This document shows, piece after piece, positions 1 through 11,500 of a stretch of DNA of 64,000 nt (the first letter of the stretch is position 1; the number at the start of each line of letters is the position of its first letter). Source of the stretch: Liolophura sinensis (lineage: Eukaryota; Mollusca; Polyplacophora; Chitonida; Chitonidae). The notes below the pieces were generated by a model. The model was given only the letters and a program-made list of their open reading frames with translations, was not told where the DNA came from and searched no databases. The translations under genes were made by a program, and so were the position numbers. Where the stretch lies: assembly GCF_032854445.1 (NCBI RefSeq), contig NC_088304.1, forward strand, positions 5,952,001 to 6,016,000, read 5' to 3'.

Positions 1-206
1 GAATCTCACAGTATTTACCTTAAAAATTAAACCGAAAAAAAACATGTTACACGCTAATAAAGGTCACAAAATATTACTTTTGGTATTGAAAATTTTTCCA
101 GTTGCATGTCATCTATCTTTCCAGAACGTCCTAAAAATACCTTGTCATAATCTGGCAATGTGGATAATTTAGCCATGGACAAAATTTTAGGTCAAAGAGT
201 ACTCAC

Positions 207-3200
207 TTATCCAAACCTGTAGCTCTCAGTCGTTTCAGAGGATTGGAGGAGTTGAGTTCACTGTTCAGCGAGGAGAGAGATGAAGTGGAATTCCCACCCA
301 TATTAGACCTGAAACAATCATGACACTCAAACACTATTCACCTTAAAGGGGTCCAGATTGTCTACGAAATGTCAACAGACCGAGATCTTCTGCTTCTTTC
401 TAATAGATGAATGGCTGTTTATAAATATAGGTACAGTGACTTGTAACTGAATTAAATGTTGATAAATTACAAGCCAATCAGACCTAAGTTGGCTTAATTC
501 TACTGGTGCAACCATAATTTCAGTTGCAGCAGTCCAATGTTAAATTTCTATCTCTAACTTTAATACAAACATCAGGGGGAAAAAAACATATCATGTTCGG
601 TAGAAATTAGGATTTAGCTCCAGGCTTTGAAATTAAGATGTCTCATTTACTTTTCCCTTTTTGTTCACATCCTGTCCAAGTTAAAATATGAACAGAACAG
701 TTAAATGTACTCATGTAAGACGGTTCCCGACATTGGACTTACCTTAGGGCTCTTGTTACATGGGTTTTCTTTGCTTGACTAGAACTGTTAGAGGAAGCTG
801 TGCACATCTGAAATCAGACACCCAAAGCATGTCCAGGAACATTTAACCTTATCAATAATCAGATTCACTCACTTTTACTAATCCCAAACGGTTGAGTTTC
901 ACAAGTTTACCTTTATAAGTAGTACAAAGAATAATGCTCTCATAAACCTGAATGTCTTAAATAATTAGATTATCATTAAAACTGTGTGAAAACGGCCCTC
1001 CTCTTAAAGATTTTGACAGTAGTTTCTTTTCTTTTTTCCTGTCAATGAATGAATAAATTTTTAACAATTAACAATTTTTAAGTCATATGACGAAGAGAAA
1101 TTATTAAGTGTGTGTACATATACTGTGTCTTCTTGTGGTATGGCGAGTCCATGCTGCCAAAGTGCTGACACCACTGATGTATCACGCCGATGACACCACA
1201 CCTGACACCCCACCCAGTCCAGTTTTCTTAGTCTAACCTCTCAGTGCTGAGCACGAGGCAGTAACAAGAACCATTTTTAAAGTCTTTGGTATGATCCACC
1301 CAGGTATGATCCCAGGTCTCCTTTCTTTGAGGTGGGTGCTCTCAACTTTAAGGCTTTAAGAAGATTTATCTTCTTCTTCGACGAGGACACTCCAACCGTT
1401 GGGCCATCGAATTTCCTGTCAATGTTAATTTCTTCACATTCACTATCATTTTTATTACCTAGAATAAAAGGTAAGTTCAACCATGGATTTTTTAAGCAGG
1501 GCCTTACACTGATGAGAAAGCCCCTTACCTGAGCATTTTTGTCTCTGAGGGGTGTCCTAATAAGACGTGATACAGGGGTGAGAGACGGGCTGCCCTCTGG
1601 GAGGCAGGGAGGGGGAGGAGGGGGTGGGGGTGGGACAGGCTGCTGAGTGTTGGTCGGGAAAATGTGAGCTACAGGAATAGGACAATTCTCATCCTGCTGA
1701 ACTCCAGCATGGCCTCGCTTCTCTGCCAGCCGCTTTGATGTCCGACGACCTTTTGTTTCTGAAGTAATAAGGTGATTTCTGACTTAAGGAAAGATTCAGT
1801 GAAAAAAAGTCCATTGATTTTCATTTCATAGATTTTCATGTGGACAGACACAATAATTATTAATATTTATTTGATCGGTGTTTTACGCCATACTCAAGAA
1901 TGTTTCACTTATACGACAGCAGCCAGCATTATGGTGGGAGGAAACTGGGCAAAGCTCAGGGAAACCCATGACCATCTGCAATATGCTGACAGACATTCCC
2001 ACATACCACCGGAGAAGAAGCAAGCATGAACTGGACTTGAACTCACAGCGACCGCGTTGGTGAGGGGCTCCTGGGTCATAGCGCCATGCAGGCATGCACA
2101 CCCCCAAGGCTACGAATTATTATTTTTAACAAACGTTTTGAAACCAGTGGGTATTCATGCTTAGAACTACACAGTATAAAATCAAAACAGCAGCATCACA
2201 GCCTGCTTTTTAGTTTTTCTTTCAGGTCTATTCCCGGAATGTTACCTGATGAAAAGAAAATGGCTTCATGTCTACATGCAACCTTCATGTAAGATTCATG
2301 TGATTCCTCATCCATGATACACTTAAATAGCCAGTGAAATATTTACTTTCTTTGCAACCTCAACGAGAGGAGTCAGGGAACTTTTTTTTAAACTCCGTGA
2401 TCTCTGTGAAACTACACACATCATTTGGTACACACCAAATACATTCCACACTAAGCCACATTTTTGGAACGTGCCACAAGGACTTTTCAAAGGAATTGAT
2501 TCATCATAATGTTCCACCTGGCTTGCTGACACTATGCCGACCCAAACTTGGGTGATCAGGCCATAATCTTAGCGTGGAAGGGGAGGTATGCCTTTTTTTG
2601 TTTCCAAAGGGCACATTAAATGGCTCCACTGGCTGTCATTTTTTGCCTGAGCACCAAAAGAGCAAGTACGATTATCACCTGTAAATTCTTACACTGTCAC
2701 ATGACCTAACTGAAGAAAGCCCCCCAGGTGGCAAGAAAAATGCTCTAAATTCCTGACAACCAGTGTGACTCCAGGATTTAAAGTAAAGGCAGGTGAATAA
2801 AATAATGACTTACCTTGAGAATAGTTGAAGACTTTTGTCATGGATGTTTTGAGCTTGGCGACCTTATGGTTAAGTTCCTCGGAGGTTACCTCACTGCCTG
2901 GGTACACACCCCCAGTAAACATGGACACCATCTTCACCTGAGTAAAGTCAAACCATACCAATCAACTAAGGCCAACCATGAACACTTGATACCAGACTCA
3001 ATCATCCATCATAAAATGAGAACTGCTAACACTTTCAATACAGCGCTTTCAAGTCATGACATTCCGATAGCGTGGCGATGTCCTTTTGTGATCTGATGTT
3101 GTTGCATTTTAACATAGGCGGGTGAATAAAATAATTAATGATTTCCATAACCAATGAATTTTATTACCTGAAATTTTTTTTAGAGAATTTGCAAGGTAAG

Positions 3201-4552
3201 TCAGATTATTAAAGACATCACATGGCTTTCAGTTTTGGCTTACTACATTTAAAAAGAGGATGTACCATTTCATTATACATGTGCTGATGCCTAAGTAAGA
3301 CAGCAGGCCGCACAGTTCTGACCCATGTCCTGAACTCTGAAACAAACCTTAGACACTTTTTGATAGTAGACCTGAAGCAGAATGTGTTTGTTAAGAATCT
3401 CCCTGACCTTCAAATAAGACAGAACTCCTGCCTCCTCCTGCTCATCTTGCTTGCGTTTTTGTAGAACTTTGCCATAAGCTTCAGGATTTCTCTCAATGTA
3501 TGCCATTAATTCCTGCAACAAGAACAATGCATATAAATGCTCAGGTATTTTTCCTCATTTTCTCACATGTAAATGGAATCTTCGAAATAAAATTAATACT
3601 GTTTGTATGTCTGATAACAATTAATCTGATAATCCAAATCAGTAGAACTGTGATGTGAAATGTTTCAATTTGGCTATGTGTTAAGCTGTAAAGCCATCCT
3701 TAAAAAAATGTTTTTTTCACCTAGCGTGATCCTATATGGAAAATAAAGGTAGGTCAACTGGGAGTTACTTCTTTTCCTTTTAAATTTTTCAATTCATTCA
3801 GTTTTTAGAGGCAAACTACACCATGGATTCCATCTAAGTTACACATTTTGCCTGACCCTGAAAAATCTATGGCTTGCTTGAAAGGTTGAGTGATATTCTA
3901 CTGAAAAAATCTAGCTTTTGGCACATAAAAAACATTTTTAGATCTCTATCTGCCTCTAAAAAGTGATCAAAAAGAGTACTTATAAAGTAAGGCTCAATAT
4001 TAATACTAATCCGGGCCAATGGAGTTTTGGCAGGGTCAGTAGAGTTAACCAAGTACAGGTCAGAGTTAGACTGGCCTGTGAGATATCAATATTTAATTCA
4101 GTTACGAGTTATCATCAGGCCTACAGTTATAAACTAACAAGCATCTATACATGAATGATGTACAGTCTTAAAACAGCTTAATCATGATTTCCTTCATTTA
4201 TCTAACAGACCATGATGATGCAATATATGGGAGAACCAATAGATCTTACAGCCCACCATTCTGTAAACACTGACTCTCGTCTATAGTGTACACTGTGCAT
4301 GAAGTTTAAATTACGGATAGGGTATTTGTGAATAGAGTGTAAACTGTTAATGGAGTGTAAATTGTGAGTGACAAGTAAATTGTGAATTCATGGTGTGTAC
4401 TTTTCTGATTTTTATACCTCAAGTGCTTTCTCCGTTTCTGTGGCTGTTTGCTCTTCATATTCCTCCTCTGATAGTTTGGCACAGAAAGTCTGAGTGAGTT
4501 GGGCAGGCTCATCAAACTCATCAATACTGATTATTGAATGGTTTTCTGACAT
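207..4552 (-). CDS. Proline-rich protein, possibly PRR11-like (partial, runs off left edge)
   Basis: Read on the minus strand. Exons: 4552-4418 (start ATG 4552-4550), 3512-3348, 2937-2814 and 1758-1529. These four join in consistent phase and give about 218 residues. The order is an acidic N-terminus (MSENHSIISIDEFDEP), a predicted helical region ending VTSEELNHKVAKLKTSMTKV, a basic stretch (TKGRRTSKRLAEKRG), then a run of nine prolines. Likely further exons are 1458-about 1310 (INLLKALKLRAPTSKK frame), 807-743 and 308-207 (the last two join in phase and read ALRSNMGG). The 1529 to 1458 join is out of phase for the conserved-looking frame, so the 3' model is unresolved. The helix with a YPGS motif, the polyproline block and a late ALR motif resemble vertebrate PRR11, but weakly. 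The likely 5' UTR acceptor sits just before the ATG, so an upstream noncoding exon is expected. It is divergently paired with RNF10. Confidence 0.5.
1095..1310 (-). repeat. SINE family B remnant
   Basis: On the minus strand this reads ACCAAAGACTTTAAAAATGG, then TGCCTCGTGCTCAGCACTGAGAGG-like sequence, then CATGGACTCGCCATACCACA. The same blocks occur in the same order at 7660-7965 and 29935-30300. It lacks the tRNA-like head. Its 5' side abuts the end of the open frame of the left-hand gene near 1310, so the last 10-15 codons of that frame are probably SINE-derived. Confidence 0.7.
1855..2095 (-). repeat. SINE family A copy (tRNA-derived)
   Basis: Minus orientation. Plus-strand reading begins TATTTATTTGATCGGTGTTT (the reversed tail) and contains TTCACTTATACGACAGCAGC, a CCATAATGCTGG-type block and GAACTCACAGCGACCGCGTT near the head. 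It lies in the intron upstream of the polyproline exon of the left gene. It shows the full family order of head, body and AAATA tail but is diverged. Confidence 0.8.
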
Positions 4553-5571
4553 GATGCTGTTAAACACACACAAAAACACCCAGATTAAGTAACTAGAATT
4601 TGAAAGGAAATCATAATCAGTTTTCATATGTGGAAATTTTGTTGGATATCAATGAGGCCAAAACGGCCATTATATACAGGTTCCTCTAGGGGAACTGTAA
4701 GCCTTTTTCAAGTGGTACTAGATTGATGAAACTAGTCCTATACCATTATGTGTGTTTCACTGACCTGGAATACCCAGCTCTAGCTTACTCAGTTTCAAAT
4801 GGGTATATTCATCAGCTATTATTTGAAGTTGGGAGGTAAATCATCCATCTTCCTGCCAGATGTGTCTACTGAGGTATTTTCACGGTGGAATTCCCTTCCC
4901 AGTCCTGACATACATAGTATAAATAAACATTCACGAGAATTGGATCCTGGGTGATGTATTATAAGTTCATGAACCACAGGAACAAAAAGCTCAACTATTT
5001 CTCAGTCAACAGGCCAGGGAACACAACACAATCATCTGTATATTCAGTTAATTAGGTAGCTGTAAGCAGTTTTGACACCAATGGAATAAAAGTATAACCT
5101 GGACAACTACAGGGGCCCAAAATCCAAACAAAGTTTTCGATCCAAAACTTTTTCAAATTTCGCTGTTCTCGCGATCTCTCGACAAATCACGCATCACCCT
5201 GACATCCGGGGAACTCGTGAACGGTATCGCCATATTGAGCAATTTCTCAGGGAAGTGTCCCTGGGTGCTACTTGGCGACTTTTAAAAAGTGATATTCAGG
5301 GCGCTTGGGGGAAGAAACCCCCCGAACGCTATTGCTTTCCAAGCATCAAAACTTTCTGAACTTTGCCATAGGCGTAAAAAAAGTCTGTTGTTTAGTAATA
5401 TTTTTTATTTGGTCGTGTGAAATCATGGAGTGCTGAAAATGTCGGTGAAGACGTGTGATTGTTGCTTTTCTACTTGCGGGTCGACCGTTTTGGTTGGTGC
5501 ACACGACAATTTTGAGGCCGGGGGACGGTTGAGGGTGGTGGTGGATGATAGAGGAAGAGACATCTGCAGAA
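4553..5571. promoter_or_regulatory. Shared (bidirectional) promoter region of the left gene and RNF10
   Basis: The two start codons (4552 minus and 5572 plus) face away from each other and are only about 1 kb apart, leaving no room for another gene. The middle is locally richer in CpG than its flanks (about 5150-5570). It contains TCTCGCGA at 5167-5174, the core of a known CpG-island promoter element, and a GCCAT YY1-like core near 5228. No TATA box is obvious. Transcription start sites were not determined; the promoter role is inferred from the head-to-head layout. Confidence 0.5.
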
Positions 5572-8500
5572 ATGGACAGGAAAAACTCGAGTCGAACATC
5601 ATCAGTTCCGCCCAAATCCAATGGGTGTCAAGAACCTAAAAAATCAGGTATAAAAACGTCATGTGAAATATAAAACGCTAGTCTGAAAATATGCAGTTAG
5701 CCGAAATTAAGAAAAATAAGACTAACAATTTGATTAGAACCTGTGAACAAAAACATTTATTACAATAGTTGCAGACATTGCCACTGTCAGTCTGTTAATG
5801 GTCAAATTCTAACCCAAGACAAGGTGTAACGGTGGCTTATGTATACTGAAATGCGGGGATCGCAGACCGCATACTTAGCCTGAGAGTCGTGGACCCAATT
5901 GTGGTATGATGCTTACAAAGAGCTAGCCCCTCGTTCAGTTCTGATGCATGCATGTTAGATTTGTCCAGAGTACACATGTAGCACAGCAATTCTGAAAACT
6001 AAAGTATTTACGCACATTTTGTCACAAAATCACTACTTGCTTTTACATCACCATTCTCCTGTACATCATAGCCTAAGTCAAAAATAGGCTTGTATGTAGC
6101 AGATCATCGCGCACTGCCATATGGTTAAAATCTGGGTCATCGAAGCGCACATGGACAGCAGCAGTTTATCTTTCCATGAAATTTAGAATGGAACAGTTTC
6201 CGAAGAGAATCCCCCCCCCCCACTTTTTTTGTTGCAAACTTAATTTGACATTTCGCACAAATTGTAGGGTCCGTCATTTTGCTCCTTGGCTTTCAGACAA
6301 TTGCAAATTTGTTCCTCTGTAGTAACATGGCTTTCTGCCTGTCAGAACTGACAGCCAGCTGATCAAAACAGAGAGACGCGGTGAAAGGTCAAGCGTGGTG
6401 AGCAACAACCTGATTTATTAGCTCATGATTTAGACACGACATGTGAGAATAAGTCATAACTGTGGATTATCTTGGATTTACTGGCCTTAAAGGCTACAAA
6501 ATGTGGCAGACATTGGTAGAGGAACAGAGAATGCCTTGGTGAACATAATTTATTGGAGTTTTGCCTGGTAAATGCATGTTTTGATTCATTTTGCTCGGAT
6601 TTTTGTGGCGTGGAGTTTCTATGCACTAAGCCGTTTTCAAATACCGCTGTTTTAACCCGGAAGTCTCCTCGGCTGTGATGTATGCCTAACCTCATATTAA
6701 AAGATCACAGCCGAGATCCTTGGCTAGTCAGATATGTGAAGCTTTAGGAAAAACAAAACAAAGCAAAAAAAAAATGCGTGGTGACAGCTAGGTTTGATGA
6801 AAACTGAGGACTCTGCTGGTCCAGAGACCCATGTCTCGATCTCCTCTGTTTTCTATGCCAGGCTTGATCACACTGAGAAACAACATGGCTCCTGAAGAGA
6901 GCAATTGCTGTCGCCTAGCATCATGGCAATGAATTTACATACCAAATGTGAGTGGGACCGCAAGCTGGCAAATCTGCCGCTTGACCAAGACTTTGTCAAG
7001 GATCAAATCTCATCTCGTCAGGCACAAACTGTTGCCTGACAAACTTCACATGTAAATTACATAGGGAATCTTCAGAGCAAACAAAAAAATCTGGTTGGAT
7101 TGAATAGGATTTGAAATTTGACATACAAGTTTCACAAGTAATGTGTAGACCTTGGGACAGCCAACAGTCTTACAGAGCTTGCCGTTTCCCTCTTGAAATG
7201 GTGGAGGTTTGTGACAGTTGTACCGATTGTTCACTTAACAACAATAAAGCCTGCATGGAAGCATCACCCTTTAAAAAATGTACATTCACCCTTCTGAATG
7301 CCTACGTGGCAACCAGATTTAAGTGCTCAGATGATCATTCAAGCTAGCATCCTGTTAATGGGACATATCACTGAAAGAAATTCAGAATTTTTGAGGTGGT
7401 TCAGATAAAAACAAAATATGAGTGGCATTTGACTCCTAACTAAACCTTAATTAAGACAATTAAAAGGGGAAATCCGTAACTGGTCTAAACTGTCCACCCG
7501 ACAAGATTACTTGCAAGTAAGGCAGCACAAAGATTCCCACAATGCAATGTTCGATTGTGGATCACACATGTAAACTTTACAATGGATTGAAAGCAAATTA
7601 GAAGTCTAGTAAATCAGATACGATCTTTGCAAATCACAAATGTACCATTATTCTCAAATTGTTTGCGGGAATGAACCCGGGTTGGGTCATACCAAAGACT
7701 TTAAAAATGGTACTTGTTTACTGCCTCGCTTGGCACTCAGCACTGAGAGGTTGGAGCAAGTAAACAGGAATGGCTTGTCTGGTGTCAGTATAATGTGACA
7801 GGGTGGAGTGTCATGTCTGGTATCTTTGGCGTGATACTTCATTGGCGAGGACACTTTGGGCAGAATGGACTCGCCCAGCCATGAGAAGACACAGTATATG
7901 TACACACACCTAATGACTCCTCGTCATATGACTGAAAAATTGCGACCTAAATTCCCAATCATCCATTCATTCAAAGTGTTTATACTGGTACTCCTGATGG
8001 CAAACATAGCTTGGTGAATATACAAGCCTAGTCACTTGTGCTGTCCATGGAAACCTGGTAAGTATATGACTTTTCTGTACACCTTCATGTATCGAGGAAG
8101 GTACGATATCATAGCAGCCCATAACGCGAGTGTTTTTCTCTCTTGTTTCAGAGAATGGCAATGGTGGCCGGTTTACTCGCCACAAGAAGCGAGAGCCCAC
8201 GGTGGCACGTCCCAGACAAGACAATGGGGTGGTACGCAAGCCGACTCCGCAAAAGAGTCGAGCCTCGACTGATAAGAGACCTAGATCTAGAGGGCTTTTC
8301 GGTGATAGGCAAAGGGAAGAGGTGAGCATTTTAGTTATATATTTAGTTGTGTGCAAGTACAGAACAGAAAGGACTGTTTGGTGTGGATGTTGTTCCTGCC
8401 CAGAAGTGCTCAACCAATTGTAGTTCATGGCTGCTCATTTGTGTTTTGCGGTAAATTCTTATTCGGGTTTACATAAGGTGCAACAGTTTCTTACAGGATA

Positions 8501-11500
8501 TGCCAGTTTCCTTTATTATACTGAGTGCCTTGTTTTAATTTATTAAATGGAAGTTGGTATACAATACTTGTATTTTTCCCCCCACAATTTTGACAGGTGT
8601 CGTTGACTTTGGCTTATTCTGGAGAGATGTACAGAACACCGATCAAATAAAGAAAAAATATAACATGACAGCTGTTTTCATTGTAAAGATCTGAGAATTG
8701 AAGTGTTTGTCTTTCAGTTTTTTATCATTAGTGCTGAAAGGGCTTTATCCCCTGCTAACCTTGGGTTCAAATTTGTATTAGTATGTGTAAGTTGAAGGTC
8801 AGTGGCAGTCACTGAAAAGGGAATTCCCCCAATGAATCAGAACGCCTAAAATATATTTTGTTGGTCCATACAATATGTAAAGGGTTGTCTCCCCTTGTGT
8901 CACTGAGTGGTGCAATATATGAGTAGGCTTTAACATTGAATGTTAGGTTTCCGTAACAGTCCAGTTTAGGACTAGGGCTTGTAACTGTTCTTGTTCAAGA
9001 GTTTGTCAGGATGTTGACGTACAGGTACACCTGTTGTAGATGCCTTTGTACATACCTTAGTTCTCCCATTAGAATATGGGATCCTTGTGTGGTTATGATG
9101 AAGACTGTCTTTGTGGTGAACACCTGTTCAATTCCCTCATGTATCAGGTGAGTCCAGGTGAGGAAAGGGTTGAGTACGGCACAGCCCTGCAGAAAGGATC
9201 CCGAAAAGGAAACCTCAACCACCTACTGAACTTCACGTACGCCCCTCGCGATACCGGTGATGGTGTGAGCGGGCAGGGACGAAGCTCCCATGGAAGATGG
9301 CCACGTAGGGGTCACTACAAAACCAAGTACAACAAGGAACAGTTCCTTCAGGCAAAGTAAGTTCTGATTTACAGAATTACCAGAACTTGATGCAGCTGAA
9401 CAGTTTCGGCACCCTTTTGATTGGCCAGGCTGGCAGTTTCCACCATTTTTTTTTTTATATATACAGAGAATAGAAAATATTATTACAAAATATTAACCCA
9501 AATTTTGACCCGCCAAACTCTTTTCACAGGTTTGAAATTGCCCTGGATCAGACCCTGATGACAGTTTGAAGTTTGCATTCAGAATAAAGTAAAGTTTTCA
9601 TCTGCCCTTCATATTGTTTATTCAACACTTAAACCACATATTTTTTCAGTGCATTCAAAATGTGTGGTATCGGGCATGTTGTATGTAATTAGTGCAGAAG
9701 ACTAGTACTGGTGATCTGTTTGGTGATGTATGTATATCACTGTTTCAGCTGTCAGTTTATTGTGAGGGAAGGGGAAGACTACTCTGTACATAGTGCTGAC
9801 CCAGACAAACTAGTAGACTGGGACCTTGTCGAGCAAGTGGTGAGACTTTTGCTCTAGTTTATCCTCGTGGCGTAAGATAATCAGATTTACCATAAATAGC
9901 ACTCTCATTGATGGATTAGTAAAGGCAACAGTGAAAGCACAAATCTTTGACTTGGTCTAATTCTGTATGCAACAGCAGTAATCCTAACCATCTTGTTTTT
10001 TCTTGCTTCCAGAGAGTGTGCAGCTCAGAGTTGCCATCCTGCCCAATCTGTTTGTATCCACCTGTGGCAGGTACGTTAGAGTTTAGTGAGAGTATGATTG
10101 TGTTGAATCTGTTCCAGAGAAAGGAAAGCCTAGACCAATATGATTCAGGATTTAAGATGCTGGTTGCCGTTGTATATGAGGAACCTAACCTAAGAAGAAA
10201 ATGTTCTTATTGCCATTTTATATCATAAAGAAGTCTTCCAACTTAAAAACTTTGGTGGCATTCCTGGTGAGGTGTGTAAACATTTAACTCTTGTTAAAAA
10301 AGATGATGGGTGATAAACTGAATTTTTGTAGCAGTATCATCTGTTGTATTTTTTCATAGTTACCCTATTTCTTCAGCCTTTGGCATATTTTTAATTTGAT
10401 TTTGGATACAAAACGGCATTGGTTGGGTTGGCCAATGTCAGGGGTTTATAAATATGATATCAGTGTACACAGAATAATGCCTGCGGACTATGCTTGAATG
10501 CCTTGCAAACATGCCACAAGGTTGCAGGATTAGAGTTTAACAGTAATCAGCTTTCATAATCTGCTCATGATGATATTGTAAGTTTTGCTACATTCTTGGC
10601 TCTAACTTGTGTTATTTGGTCTGACAGCTAAGATAACGCGCTGTGGTCACATCTACTGCTCAGCCTGTATGCTGCACTACTTGGCCCTGGGAGAGAAGAA
10701 CTGGAGAAAGTGCCCCATCTGTTACGAGGCTATCCACAAGGGGCATCTGAAAAGGTGAGGCTGTGTGATTATAGGTAGGAAACTTAGGACAAGAATAGTT
10801 CTCAATGACATCACCACAATTTTTGGTAACTAGTTATGTGAAATCCAGTAAGCTTATGGTGTATTGTGCTAGCACAGCGCAGCAATGCGATCGCTGTGAA
10901 TTTCAGTCCAGTTCATTCTGGCTTCCACTCCAGTCATACATGGAAAGGTCTTCCAGTAACTTCCTGATGGTCATGGGTTTCTCCAGCTTTGATTCCTCCT
11001 AACATGATGCAGACTGCTGTTGTATAACATGACAAGTTTTGTATATGTTAAAAAAAAAAAAAAAATGTTGTGAGTAGGGCATTATCAATTAGAGAAATAA
11101 AAGACAATTTCTAATAGGGCCATGATGTGACTAACTTCACTGTTATTTGGTTTACAGTGTGCAGACCAAATGTGCCCACAGCTATAAAGTGGGTGAAGAG
11201 ATCACGTTTCAGCTGATGAAGAAGGAAAAGGGTAGCACCATGGCTTTGCCAAAGTCCTACTGGACACAAAGGGGTGGTAAACCTCTCTCACTTAATGGTA
11301 ACTTTGACTTGCTTTCACTGTATCAGTTTTTGGGCAGTTTACAACTTCATCTTCCCCTTTTCAAGAAATTTGCTAGTCTCAATTACGTGTAATGCCTTTC
11401 TTAAATATTTGTGAGAAATTTGAGTGAACTTACATACTCGAAATTTGTAGGCTGGTATCTAGGAATCATTATGAGAAGGGCTAAATGTACACTCCCTAAA

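Noticed and set aside
7967-8428. 153-codon minus-strand frame
   Set aside because: Antisense of RNF10 exon 2, whose sense reading matches RNF10 and splices in phase.
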